A DNA stretch of 64,000 nt from Acanthosoma haemorrhoidale (GCA_930367205.1 OV884012.1:50241239-50305238); one strand, 5' to 3'. Positions 34,496 through 47,459 are shown, numbered from the stretch's first letter. Notes: a model not told the origin generated them from the letters alone. Program-made: numbers and translations.

Positions 34496-35671
34496 CCAAT
34501 GACGCCTCATCTTACCGTCCAATTAGCCTACTCCCTATCCTCTCAAAAATATTTGAAAAACTCCTATTAAAACGCCTACTTATAATTGTTGAATCCAAAA
34601 ACCTTTTTCCCACACACCAGTTTGGTTTCCGCCAACGACATTCCACTGCTCAACAAGGCCTTCGCGTTTTTGTTCACATCTCCTCATCCATTGAAACCAA
34701 ACAGTATTGCACTGCTGCCTTTCTTGATTTAGCTCAAGCTTTTGACAGGGTTTGGCACGCAGGTTTGCTCTACAAGCTCAAAAGATATTTACCACAGACC
34801 CTTTTCCTAATCCTACAGTCCTACCTTTCAAACCGCTTCTTCCAAGTCTGCTGTGGTTTAGAATACTCTAACTACTATCCCATAAATGTAGGAGTTCTAC
34901 AGGGCAGCGTCCTGGTCCCCATCCTCTATAACCTATACACCGCTGATCTTCCCCTCTACCCCCAATATCTTCTTGGCCACATTCGCAGATGACACTGCAG
35001 TCTTGTCATCCCACCCAGACCTCGACATAGCATCCCATAACCTTTAAAAACACCTTGACGAGCTCGAGTATTGGTGCGATCAATGGTGGATCAATGTTAA
35101 TGAAGCAAAATGTTCCCACATTACTTTCACCCTTTGTCGCAAGACTAGTCCACTAGTTTATTTTAATTCTATTCCTCTCCCTGTATCCGATACAGTACGG
35201 TACTTAGGCTTCCATCTTGACATACGACTGACCTGGAACCTACATACGAGACTAAAAAGACAAGAACTAAACAGACGCTTTGGACAACTGTACAGACTAC
35301 TTCAAAGGACATCCCATCTCTCAATAGAAAATAAATTACTAATCTACAAAGTTATACTTAAGCCAATCTGGACATACGGAATAGCGCAATGGGGGACAGC
35401 AAAAAAGTCGAACATCAAGCGTACCCAATCCTTTCAATCAAAAGTCCTGAGAACAATAGTAAATGCCCCTTATTATGTCAGCAACAAAACCCTTCATAAC
35501 GACCTTAATATACCCTACATTCTAGAATTCATCCCTCCCAAGTTTATGAAATTCCACAGTATCCTTTCCAACCACCCTAATCCTGTAGCACAGTCATTGC
35601 ACTGCGCCACTTATCCCTATAATCCTCCTCGGATACTTATAAAACGGCAGTGGCCTCGTGACCTGCTATAA
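34496..35671 (+). pseudogene. LINE-A reverse transcriptase (one frameshift, one stop)
   Basis: Block one (34496-34992) gives YRPISLLPILSKIFEKLL, QFGFRQRHSTAQQGLRV, LDLAQAFDRVWHAGLLY and LQGSVLVPILYNLYTADL. After a frameshift near 34975, block two carries FADDTAVLSSH (34982 on), a single in-frame TAA at 35045-35047, and then an open 207-codon run to TAA at 35669-35671. That run holds the thumb and C-terminal region (KRQELNRRFGQLYRLLQRTS, KVILKPIWTYGIAQWG, KTLHNDLNIPYI). The second block has few start codons, which hides it from ordinary ORF calling. The catalytic aspartates are intact. Confidence 0.92.
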
Positions 35672-35998
35672 ACGCGTGACAGTGGGAGTCCAGGCAATGG
35701 CCAGGTTCTCCAATCATGTTCTGAGTGTCTGTAGCTTTCGCCCTCTTGGTCAGCCTCCACTGGCTAGTATCCGGTGACGCGGCTGACGGTGGAGCGTTGG
35801 GGACTTCCCAAGACTCCGCTTTCTCTTCGCGGTCGATTTGGGGGGTCTCTGGGTTGTCTGTAAATATTGTATGAATGGGCGAGTGAATGATGAATTGTAA
35901 ATATGGTATGAATGAGAGTATTTATCTTAATTACTTATTGCCTTATAAAGGCAGATTGTAATTATTGCACAATAAAGGATATTTAAATAAAAAAAAAA
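35672..35998 (+). other. LINE-A 3' UTR and terminal hairpin
   Basis: Contains CCTCTTGGTCAGCCTCCACT and GGGGACTTCCCAAGACTCCG, repeated TGTATGAATG-type units, then the hairpin and ATTATTGCACAATAAAGG. The same order recurs at 60710-60990 (+) and in part at 25750-25905 (-) and 18975-19037 (+). Confidence 0.85.
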
Positions 35999-37430
35999 GT
36001 CAAATCACTTTATTACTAACATTTACATAATAAAAATAACCTTTGTTTTTGCATCGTTGACCGAGTTGTGAATAGACCGCACTCAGCTCACGCCCAGTTT
36101 ATGACACCTAATATCAGGCAAATTGCAGAATTGGAAAATCAGCTAGATCACTTACTAACTTGTATAGGGTTATTGCTAAATGACGAAAGTATTCTTATTG
36201 ATAAAATTGTTCAAATAAAAAAAACAAAAACATTTTTTATAAGTTATATGCTGCATTAGTAGTGTGAAGCCGAAATGTACGTTGGAAAAGTCTTATTTCT
36301 GCTATAAATGCACATGATGTCAAATGAATTAATATTTTAATCAAAAACACTTTACGGAGAACGGGAGGCATTAACAGGGCCTTGGACAACAAACAAAAAA
36401 ATTCTTTTATATTTCGTTTTCTGTTTTTTTTTGAGTAACGATCTGCAGTTTCTCCTCCAGAAAATCAAGCAAACTGTTAAATATCATGTGTATGGAATCA
36501 GGTTGCAAATATTCGGAAATAATTACTTATTGAAAACAGTTCAATTCATTCCTTTGTTTGCTTATTCCTTTATTTGCTAATTTGCTTCATTCCTCCTATT
36601 AATTTGCTGGATATTATAACCATTCACTGCACTTGAACATTTAAAAGATAAAAAAAATTAAAATATTTAAAAGTTAAAATAATACGAACTGAAAGAAAAA
36701 ACAAATATTTCATGGAAGCTTTAGCTTTGTGCGGATGGTTGGGAGTGTTCTTTGGGAGGATTTGTTTTTCAATCCGAAGGGCCCCCTGTTGGAAGTGCTG
36801 TGCAAACAAGGCTTAACGGAAACAAGGAGCTTTGTTAACCTAACGACCATTTATGCTCAAAAATAAAAATCAGAGGATATTCTTCAAAAGGGATATCCAG
36901 GACCACTTAACCCTCACATCATGATAATGGACTTATAATTGACTGTTACTGATTATTCCTCCTACTAAATTTTCACAGCTTTTTTTTTCAGACTGCAGCC
37001 TTAACATATTAGATTTTTTATGCTATAAATTGCAGACAAACATAATTTTATGTAGGATTATAGTCATTATATTATGTTTCATATTGAAAGAAACGTTATT
37101 GTCATAATTGTCACCACAGAACTCACACCTTTACAAGTTAAAGACAGTTAATAAAGTTAAACTTCCATCGTTATAACCATGCGCAGTCATATAACAATTG
37201 AATCTGTATATAACAAATATTTTCGAGAAAAAAATACCACTAAATTGTCCTACAGAAATGTAAGTTACTCTATAATAAAAAAGGTGATACATTATTATGA
37301 ATGTAAGTAAATTAAGTATATATCACTCCAGAAAAAATTTATTGCCAATTTATATATGATTTAGTTTGTTCTTAATTTGTACTTTATTATTTTTATATTT
37401 GTTTAATATATCTTCCTTCTATTAATGTAA
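35999..37430. other. AT-rich DNA, nothing recognised
   Basis: A strong acceptor-like run TTTTTTTTTCAG at 36981-36992 is followed by AT-rich, stop-dense sequence, so no exon is proposed. Confidence 0.4.
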
Positions 37431-37442
37431 GGCTATGTAGTG

Positions 37443-38690
37443 TTACTGCAAGGAGGCAATATATTCACGTATGCATTGACTTTCCTGATTTTTATTTTTA
37501 TTTTTCTTAACTGTTTCTTTTAGTAATAATTTATAAAGTTGTTGTTTGGTATTTTTCAAGGATTTTTCTACTTCTTCGGTTTTGAGAAGTTCGTAGTCAG
37601 AGATTGTTTTTGGACAATTATTAGTATATCTGTAGACACCACAAGGTACTAGGAGCCGGCCGTAGATTTTGCGCGGTCCTATAGGGATTTTTCTATGTTG
37701 GGGATTGTGGACTTTCTAATCAATGGTGGTACCATGGTGCTCTAGCATCGTACCTCGTGGTCGAGAAGTTTCTACGATTACACGGCCGATCTCCGTAAAT
37801 TAATTGTCTAAAGAGCGTAGGATTAAGTCTTTATTGTGAGTGCTATAAACGGAGAAAGACCTAGAAAAAAATGTTAAGCTACGCATGCCTTAGAAACCCA
37901 AAATCCGCATAAACCTTTGTCTATCTTGTTACATACACATATTTGGTACCGGCAACTATAAAGTAAGAGGATTCATATATAGTTTTTCGTATTTCATAAA
38001 AGATCTGTTAGCACACTATAATTCTAATAAAGATCTTCTTAATGGTGGGTTTAAGTTCTTTTGTGAGGGGTCCTTTCGCCAACGGTTATCGGTTCCTGTT
38101 GAGTTCACCATGTAGATCCGGGAGCGAATTGCTCATGTGGTAAGGGGGTTTTTAATTGATGCGGTTTTTGGCTAAGAAGATTCATATATAATACGGAAAT
38201 TTGGTAGAGAAAGGCTTCAATTAGCTGCTTATACACCTACCTCCTGGCCGACGCGATCCCTACAATCATCCATCGTTAAAGTAACACTTCCATGTTTATC
38301 CAAATACCCACAACTTACCCTTGATTTCTTTCCGTGCAACATATAGTATTTATTACTGCCTGAATTTATAAAGGTAAGAGTCGGCAATTAAGTTGTTGCA
38401 TGTTATTAGTTAATGTGATATTTGTTGTGGTTCTTGTTTTTTTTTTAATTCACGTTTATTTAGTTCACATTAATATAGAGCCTCTTTTGTCCTTTGCGAA
38501 TTAATAAATAATCATCATTACCTGAGGTCTTAATATCTTTAAATCCACGTACGCTTACGTTGTCATCATGTACATTGCTATCAGTGGATTTCCTCTTTTT
38601 TATTGACTTAGACGTGCAATTAATTTCTACCATAGGATACGCGTATGGATGGATGTGGATCCACTCAGCTTTACCAGTGATTGTCATTTT
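37443..38690 (-). other. Possible decayed coding relic (unidentified)
   Basis: On the minus strand one frame runs from about 37889 to TAA at 37443-37445 with only two stops (37800, 37716). It includes KIPIGPRKIYGRLLVPCGV and a lysine-rich end. Other coding-like pieces lie upstream, and an ATG-led 75-codon frame spans 38687-38460, where the stop TAA overlaps AATAAA and an A-run follows (38450-38440). I recognise no family. Frames of this length are expected by chance at this base composition, so coding origin (an old viral or retroelement piece is one idea) is unproven. Confidence 0.2.
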
Positions 38691-39039
38691 CCCCCGCTTA
38701 AGTATTTAATTTATTCTTATGTTACGGGATGTATTGTATATTGTTTGTTTACGTTGTATAACTTGGCCGTCAATGCCATTGTTCAGGGATTAATTTTGTA
38801 AATCGTTTATTCCTTATTTAAGCACATCGCTCAGATGTGGTTAGTCTGAGGGAAGTGCTCTTCCAGAACAAATTAGCAGTGGCTATAAAGGAGCTGGCTG
38901 ACCGACCCTATGTGGCAGGTATAGGAATTGGGCTGGAGGAAGCTCAGCAGTTTATTAGGTGTTACAAGTTGACAGTTGAGTTAGGCGGTAGTAATACGGT
39001 AGGATTAGATAGTACGGCAGTTGCTATATAGTAGCTAGC

Positions 39040-40847
39040 TCTCGCCCCTTACGGACTCATCCACCGCCTGTGGAATTTTGATAAGGTCTTTCCGTATCAA
39101 ATTCTACTTTCATCGCAGACCAGTTACGGATTTACGACCACGACTTTTCACTAGTGATAACATACGAAACCGCATGGCTACTTTTATAGCAAATATCTGT
39201 GGTTTACCCAGGTGGACTTCAAAATCTCAGTACCAACCGAAACCCCTTTCTTAATAGCCCCAAAGATGCTATTGCGTGGGATTAGAATTTTTCGGTGGTT
39301 CATTACATCATTGGAAAACAACCCACAAAGAAAAAGTACTTATACTGTGCCGGCAAATGACAATGCACTAAAAATTGAAAATTCATAAATATCTCATAAG
39401 AGTCAAAGAAACTATACAAAACTGTGCCTCAAGCACCCGGGATTCCGACCGATAACCAGTCCCATCAACCAAGTGCTGTTATCATCACTCAGGAGCATGT
39501 ATCATATGAGCTAGCCTAGTTGATAAGTTGGAGCAAACATTTTTAAAATACAATATTCCAAAGGGTATATAACACAAAATAAAATTTACCTGTATTATTC
39601 ATTGGATCAAGGGTCTTATCACGCTCACTTGAGAATAACATATGTAACCTTCATGCAATAATCAAAAACCATCTAGAAAGAAGCATAATCCTTCACAGAA
39701 ATGCTATCATAATTGATTATTGTGAGCCATATTGGAATAAACCACTTTTTCCTGAACAATACAATCGAATTGATTGCCCCCAAAACATAAAACTGATCAC
39801 AGTGACGATGTTACCATCACATATTAGAGAAGTTAACAGTTAATCTCTTAAACAATGGAACCCCTTAGTTCTCGTCCAGTGTGAGGGGTAGTTGCTGTGT
39901 CAACTATGACATGTTTGGACTGCAGTCATGAAATTTTACGGAGAAGTACCATTAAATGAACTCATAATATGAAAATACTGCCGATTGCGTAGCAAATTTT
40001 TAAGTTTCATTAAAGAGGTGATTGAGGTAAGCTAATAATATTTAGTAGTAATAAGTATTTAGTAGGGTATTCAATTGAAAATCTTGTCATACGAGCCTTT
40101 ACTAGTGTAAACTCATTACAAAAACTCATACTTTTTTTTTAAATTAAAATTCATTGGAATTGACGTTTAAAACTGAGAACAAATTAAAAATGCTTATTCT
40201 TAAGTTTCCTGTATCATGTGACAGTCAATAAGAAATGAGAATCAGGCAAATACCGCATGAACATACGCATATAATAGAAATACAAAAGTAACAATGGATA
40301 AGCCTTTTAAGAGATATATATGGGCCCATAACTACTAGAACAGATAGTGGGCATTAGGGCATGTTAGGAGATGTTAGAATTGCGAAGGCGTGCTGCCCAA
40401 CAGACATGCAACAGAATCAAGGCCATGTTTAGGCGACAATTTATGAGTGGAACGTGATAAAGATCACTCCCCACACCTTGTACAAGTTCACCACCTGATA
40501 ATTACCGAGATTTTGTAATTCAATATTCTCAAGAATTATTACAACTAGACTAATTAATTAGGAACGATATGTTATTCATATTTTCTTTACTTCAGTAAAA
40601 CGTATTGATGGGCACAATAAATGATAAAATACAATAAAAAACTATTATTAATTGCCTTTATCTTCCCTATCCCTCATCTTTAGAGGGAGTAATAAATATA
40701 TACGGCAACACTTACATTTACAAGAATATATGGCTTGTTCTTTTGTGACCATGTCATTTTAATGTATGCTTATTGTAGTCTCATACTTTGTTTATTACAG
40801 GGTTATCTGAGTGGTGACGTTTTTCAAAAAATAAAAATGATTTTTAT
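39040..40847. other. Mixed AT-rich DNA
   Basis: Apart from the tRNA-like segment at 39424-39490, listed separately, no gene or repeat is recognised. Confidence 0.4.
39424..39490 (-). repeat. tRNA-derived SINE head (degenerate)
   Basis: On the minus strand CAGCACTTGGTTGATGGGAC resembles a tRNA D-arm and anticodon start. GGTCGGAATCCCGGGTG about 15 nt later resembles a B box followed by the T-stem (GGTTCGAATCC-type with one change). The anticodon arm is shortened, so this is not a functional tRNA. Flanks do not show a clear SINE body. Confidence 0.4.
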
Positions 40848-40950
40848 TTCTAATATATATATATATATATATATATTATATTTAGATTATTATATATATA
40901 ATATATATATATTATATTAAATATATATTATATTTAGATTATATATATTT

Positions 40951-41010
<60 letters not shown>
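40848..41010. repeat. (TA)n microsatellite, compound
   Basis: Nearly pure alternating TA for ~160 bp with interruptions of TTTAGATTA. Predicted ORFs in it on both strands (poly Tyr-Ile) are artefacts. Confidence 0.97.
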
Positions 41011-42289
41011 TATATATTTATACATGTGATTCTTCGTGTATATTGGAAATTTTAGTGTAGTAGTCCTATTAGTAGTAATATTTCCTGCTATTCTTAAACA
41101 ACGGATCTGATTCTTGAAGTTTTTCATCATTTTATAATATCAGAAAACAAGGAAATATTCTGATCTCAGAATTTATTAGTTAATTGGGTGTAAAGACAGG
41201 GTTGAGCTTACGGTAGTAAGGGTATCTGCAATCTCTACTCTTTTTTGTAAACATTAATGATGCAGATTATAATCACATAGAATATGGTTGGCTTATTTGA
41301 TTTCTCAGTAATCAAGGGAGGCTCAAACACCCATTCAATCTGCAGTATAGTAATTATTAATGACATTTGAATCTAATTAATTTAAATTTGTAGCCATAAA
41401 GCTTTTAATGCTTGGTCAGAAGAGGATTTGAGTCGGTCTGAAATAATCAAATATGTTTGAATCCCTAGGGTATATTAAACAATACTTCGACATATGCTGC
41501 ATATATTTCGACTTACTCATGAAGATACAATTATTAGAAAAAAATTGTGCAAAAAGTTGGCAGTGTATATTAACTGCTTATCCTAAAGTCAACTCAAAGC
41601 AGCAATTTAAAATGCAATTTTATGTTATTTCCCCATGGTTGACATATTAATGACACATTAACGCAAGAAAATTATGTTTTCAATGTCGCTAAGCCGCTTT
41701 CAATATCCTGCTTTGTTAATATTTTACCCATTTGAGCAGGTGTTCTAAAAAGTTAATTTTCGGGTACCGCAATAAGTAAGTGTTCGTAAAACGCATGCAA
41801 AATACCTATAGTATGAGTATAAAAAAATTTAATTCAAAATTTACTATACTTTACTTGCTATATACTTACAATTGCTAACATAAATTATATGAAAATGATC
41901 TATGCGAAAAGGAATCCATGATGGGTTAACTAGTTGTTTTAGTTGTCTTCTCGGGGTTTCAGCTTATATAATTCAATCGTGGAAACAATCACTATTAACC
42001 AGGTCAGAGATAAAAAAAAACACAACTATACTTGAGAAAAAGGTTTTCAATATATAACAGATTGCTAAACTGACATCGGAACCTAGCACAGATACGTGAA
42101 TAAATCAACTATTTCGCTCACACGTTCCTAATAGGAAATTCTATCCCAGTGTAGTCAAAAGCATTCCTCCTGAATAATCAAAGCCCTCGACAGAATTTAC
42201 TTGGAAAACTTGATGGCCTCTCTAAGTGGTGGCTTGATTATAGGTGATACAAACATGGTTTGTGGTAAAATCTGGAGACAAAGCAATCT
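41011..42289. other. AT-rich DNA, nothing recognised
   Basis: No supported feature. Confidence 0.4.
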
Positions 42290-42640
42290 CGAGAACTTGA
42301 CACCCGTGGCTGGTTAATAAGACGGGATCCATTAGGGATTGAGGGGATCATTAATCCATTACCTGCTGGTCCCTGTAATATGTTAAGTCGCTGCCGTGCA
42401 AAGAGCCCTTAATGCAAAGCCATTAGCTAAGAGCTGCCTTAACAACTCCCTCCTCAAGTCTTGGCCAGGATCCCTCCCTCCTTTTTAAATTTTAAACTGC
42501 TCCAATTTCCCAAAGATGAGAGGTGGCGGCCTGAAGAGGTGCTTAAGAGATTGTACGTCACAGCTGGCGCTTAGATTCATCGCTCCCGCTTAAGCGCTGT
42601 TAGCATTGACTGTCTTTTAGAAGTCAAAGCCCGTACGCGC
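42290..42640. promoter_or_regulatory. GC-richer island rich in homeodomain-like cores
   Basis: Contains GGTTAATAAG, GGATCATTAATCCATTACC (palindromic ATTAAT plus TAATCC), CCCTTAATGCAAAG and CCATTAGC, then a GC-rich part ending with GCTTAAGC. TAATCC is the Bicoid/Otx-type core and TTAAT/CATTA are general homeodomain cores. No ORF. Regulatory role inferred. Confidence 0.4.
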
Positions 42641-44059
42641 ACCTGTATTTCTTAATGATTCTCTTAACTGTTTTTTAAAGTGCGTTCTGCACTGACTGAT
42701 GTGTTCCATTTTTTGCGGGATGAGCAGAATAGTTTAAATTAAATTACAGAAATGTACTTAAGAATTTTAACCACTTAAAGATCTTTTGCTATTTATATTA
42801 GCACTGTTTAAAACGATGACGCAATTTGTAGTGATCTATTTATTTACGTCACTTTTGAATTGAGAATTCTTTTAATGTTTATTCGTCCAATGAATAAATG
42901 TTTTTGAATATGCATGCAGCAAACATGACATTATACAGAATGGCAAAACAGGTGCCTGAAACGTTAATACTTGCATAAGGTACAATATTAGGAACATGCA
43001 ATACAAACGAGAACACGTACTGGCTCGACTTCATCATCATGTTACTCAACTTGCAGGACAACCAAAGTCTATGTATATGTAATAATGATAAAGGATCCAA
43101 ATGCAAGTGAGATATACAAGATGATGTTAACCATCAGGCAAATAATAGAATCTAGTAAGGGAAGATAAATTGATACTCCAAAACGAGCCACCTGATATTA
43201 CACGATGTGAAAAAACAAATTTTTCAAAAAATACCTTAGATTCTCTCCAAAACCTTAATTACTTCTCAAATCACCTGTCGACGTTTCGGCCATTCCTTGC
43301 ATGTTGAATTAGTAACTTTAGCCTGGCGTGAAAATACTTCTTTTAAAAACTCTCAATACAAAAAAAAAACACTTCTATTGTCCATACAACAAGAAAACAA
43401 ACAATAATATAACAATTGACAGATTATTTTCTTCAGAGAAATTGTAAGAAGGATGTTGTTTTTTAGATTCATTTTGGCGTAAAACCCTTATGTCATCAAC
43501 GCTGCTGTTTCCATATTCAAACTCATTTGGAGGAGCCCCCCCCCCCATAGGAGTTCGAGATAGTGCAAAGACGAGAAGGCCGGTGCACAGAAGAGACCCC
43601 AGTCCCACATGTCAGACCGTAGTTATAGATATAGTTTTGTAGGAAACGAGGCCTGATCGGAGGATGTGTATAAAAATCGTCATGAAAGAAGTCAGTTATA
43701 ATAGTAACAATTATTTTCGGTCGTCAGTCAGGATCACGTCTTTTAATATAGAACAGAAACTAATCATGACACATCATTATGCAGTTAGAGTCGGTCCATT
43801 TACTTTGATATGTTATTATACTTCACTTGCGTGGAGCAACAGTTCCAGCAATTATATTCAGTTATAATTGAGCGTTCATATATCCTACATTTCAAGATTG
43901 AAAGAAACCCATTTGACATGATTTAGAAGTTAACTTTGTTCTTCTACCTATTTCTTTGTTACCGAGAAAATTTTATTAATTTCACTAAGTGATTACCATA
44001 TCTTTAAGGGCTGTATTGTAGTACTTCAGATTAAAAGGTGCATCTATTTCAGCAACTGC
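42641..44059. other. AT-rich DNA with one short dispersed repeat
   Basis: 43601-43643 is the partner of 9979-10022. A C-run lies at 43538-43546. No gene recognised; a 77-codon minus-strand ORF spanning 43375-43608 is not supported. Confidence 0.4.
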
Positions 44060-44450
44060 GACATATAACTCACATTTGCTATCCAGAATATGCCTCGAGT
44101 AGTCGACAGGAATGGCCATATCACAATAAGTGTCAATAAGGGCAGAAGCGCAGGCCAGCCAACGCGGAGGAACCCTGATGGGACCGCAGCGGCAGATCTT
44201 GTTAAGACACGACGAGGTGGACAGCGGCCTAAGAGGCCTCCTAACTCCGATAACTGGATACAACTCAATTAATAAATTTAATAGCTTCCTAAAGAGGAGG
44301 AGGAAGTGGGGCTATAAATGCAATTATTTCTTCTCCGATAATGGGCGGAGAGGTGTAACAAAGTTCGTTTAGTCCCTTACCAATCTGACCGCCTTCTCAA
44401 TTAAGTGTGCTTCATCGGCCCCTTAAAAGAGAACTTTAAAGTCAGCCTAA
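44060..44450. other. GC-richer non-coding island
   Basis: Overlapping ORFs of 60-92 codons exist in three frames and cannot all be real; none has a domain. The island holds CACAATAAGTGTCAATAAGG (two TTATTG-type homeodomain cores on the minus strand, ~44121-44140) and CTATAAATGCAATTATTTC (~44312-44330). Candidate cis-regulatory DNA. Confidence 0.35.
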
Positions 44451-47400
44451 GATGCAATTAACGGCAACTTCAAATATTGCCCTCACAAAACTGGAGTGAT
44501 ACTTAAAGAACTCTTATTAGAAAATATACCTGAATTAACTTCTGTTTAGGTTTCTGGACCCCAGACTGCGGTCCAGGCGTTCTTGATGCTGAGAGGCTAT
44601 TATTCCTACTTTTGGATGGGAGTCTTTGGATATTCCCAAACCAATAGACCTAAAGGTTATTTATCAAAAAGTTATTTAGTTGACCAATCCCAAATGTTAT
44701 TGCTCACACTTTGCTATAAATTAATATTGCTTTACTCAACTTACAACTAATTATTGGACGATCGGTAGGTATTTCAGCCATTTCCATTTCAACTCTTGTA
44801 TTTTTATTCCCTAATATAATAATATTGTTTTCACATTTATTAATTGATCATACTGATCACACGTCTTATAAATCAAAACGCCCCTAATGAATGACTATCG
44901 ATAACTGATACCTGCTAAATTAGGCCACGTATCAGCCCCATTTCCACAAACACCATGTGCGGTGGACATCCCTCATTGTTGTATTATATTATTACTTCCC
45001 AATATCCCTCTCATAAAACGAACGGTAATAGAACTATGACAGAACTCAATTAAAAATATATTCAAAATGGAGTGTGATTGGCAGACGGAAATAATGTTTT
45101 ACCAGTTACTTGACTTCTCGCTGAAACGATTCAGAAATCGGTAAGCTTTTGAGCTTGAAGGTTATTTAGTTAATAAAAGTTGCTGGTATAAAAGGAAAGT
45201 TGAGATGACACGTTACGTTAGGAGAGTTTAACAAAACTTATCCACTTTCTTCTCAGTATGTCGAACCTAATATATTGCGCTCTATCACAAACATAATTTC
45301 CGAATACTTGAAAATTTCTTTCGAGAAAGTTTTTGTGGGGAGAAACTTTCTCTTTTTCCTTATAGATTGGTTGAGCGATGAAAAGATGCTATCATAGTAT
45401 GGAACAGGAAATTTTATGTCCAGTTTATTTCAACGAAAAGTTCCCAAACCATGAGTTAATACACATTTTATGTTATAGGTCGATTTTTAAGAATCGGTGA
45501 ATTTAAGCTTTCAGTGATACCAAATTATCGATGTTTTGTGTGTGAACCAATTAGCGCATATATAATGAGAAAAGTTGGAGTAAGTTCAAATATACATTCA
45601 CATAAATCTACTATTACCCTATGTGGAGGGGAGTATTCCAATCAAAAGGATATTCATGCAATATTTTTTTTTTGTGAATGTAATTAACAAAGTCGTCGTT
45701 GTAGAAATGATTTCTGAAATACCATTTTAAGTGACTGAGCTGTAGTTAAAATACCGGAATGAATTTAGTGAACTGTAAATTATTGGATAAGCAGAACATA
45801 AAAAAAAATGGTATTACCAGGCTACTAAAAAAAGGCATTATGAACAAAATAAATTTTCCGTGATATACAGGGAAACTTCACCCACTTGAACTCAGGCGAC
45901 CTTAAATCACTTAGAATGAATTTATGTACTTCAAGCAGAAAATGCATAGTAAAAGCAGACACGCTTTTGCTTCACCAGCTTTCCTGAAGGGTAAAAACCT
46001 GAAAACATATGATATTAGCAATGAGGTATAGTGTTGTCATGTGCACTAAAAGGTTGTATGATATATGGGTATTTTTCTTGAATTACGATAGAATAAGCTA
46101 ATCATTTATTTTTCTGTTTTTCAAAGGTACAAACAAAATGTATTTAAGGTGGTCTATTTGTATCTATTTAAATAAAATGAGTCAAAAGACTATGCGATTT
46201 TTACTTTTTTTTGTCTTATTTGTTTATATATTATTGTATAATAAAACAAAAGTCAGCAAGTTTTAATTGATTTTTTCAACTTCGTATTTTTTCTTCTTTG
46301 TCATTTCTACCCTCTGATTTCTTGATGTTATATTAAGCAGATACAGGAAAACAGTTTGTGAAATACAAATTTATGCAAATTTATACAAATTTTAAGATCT
46401 ATGTTTATTATAAATTGCACACAAATTGGAAGATGTCTTTATACACGCCTATTTTTTCAGTTTTATTTTAGGGTTCTTGCAACCTAAGAATTCTAAAGTG
46501 GTCGTTTTTTATCGTTCACGAGACCTATTTACCTGACATAAATTAATGACATGAAGTACAGTAAATCCCCAAACATTCACGAGAGTTATGTTCCAGGAAA
46601 ACCCCGCAGATATCAGTATTTGCGAATGCTGAGTCTATTTTCCGGTGTAATGTAAACATGAGGGGTTACGTTTCTGATGGCCGTCAACGACAAAAACACA
46701 TGGGATTTCATAGAAGCAGTGTTCAATCTTTCTTCTGTACATAATTTTATTTTAAATCCGCGTACAGAATTCTGCCATATTTTTATATTCACGCATATCC
46801 AAAACGCGCGGATGTCAAACCCATGCATGTTCAGGGATTACGGTAATCAATTAACATTTTTCATATTCTATGTTTGCCATTGCAAGTTGTAGCCTATATC
46901 CATAAACATTGCTGGTTGGGACACCTTAAAACTGTAAGTAAGAAGCTATAGATGTTTTGTCCTGTAACAGTCCCGAAGGAATGATCAAAAGCTTAAACAG
47001 TTAGTATATCTGCTAATAGATACTGTCAGGCCATTGCAATGCTACCACTGCAATATTAATTTGGTGGTCATTTATCCGGGTATACCATAAACGCTTCATA
47101 TGGCTGACTGAACGGACAGCAGTGCTCTCAGTATTAAAAAAAAAGAGACGAAAAAAATAATATCTGCATAATAATTTTTGCCTTGTTTTATTTGAATTCT
47201 TTCTTCTGTAAACATTCAGTAATTCTTGCTTAGGCAGAGCATTTATTTGGATATGGATGTTGTCGGGTGTCAACAATTGTCGGGGGGCGTCACTAGGGGA
47301 GTGCCTGATCACTCTAGCCCTGGTGACAAGTGCGGATTGTTATAGTTTACAACATGGACCATGTTCCATGTAGGCGTTAATATCTGACTCCATTTTATTC

Positions 47401-47459
47401 ATAGGGATGTGTCCCGACAATACACTGTGTTCAGGATGAGGTTCAGAGGTTCATAAAGA
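44451..47459. other. Long AT-rich stretch without recognised genes
   Basis: About 3 kb of AT-rich sequence with chance-length ORFs only. No transposon signature identified. Confidence 0.4.

Larger units (their letters stand above)
34493..35998 (+). mobile_element. LINE-A copy, 5'-truncated, with complete 3' end
   Basis: Homology to 15167-16294 starts abruptly at CCCAATGACGCC. It continues through the ORF2 end (35671), a ~320-bp 3' UTR that defines the family tail, the hairpin TGCCTTATAAAGGCA (35939-35953), and AATAAAGG before a short A-run at 35989-35998. It is less decayed than the 12400 copy. No convincing target duplication was found. Confidence 0.9.

Noticed and set aside
34493..35998. 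Target-site duplication for this LINE-A copy
   Set aside because: GTCAAAT after the tail occurs at 34375 but not at the 5' junction, so no TSD can be claimed.
36980..37010. Strong acceptor TTTTTTTTTCAG as exon start
   Set aside because: The following sequence is AT-rich and stop-dense in all frames with no donor.
40735..41130. ORFs on both strands with Tyr-Ile repeats
   Set aside because: Translation of the (TA)n microsatellite.
44044..44372. Three overlapping 74-92 codon ORFs
   Set aside because: They exclude one another, lack domains and arise from low stop density in a GC-rich island; a donor-like AAAT|GTGAGT has no good acceptor partner.
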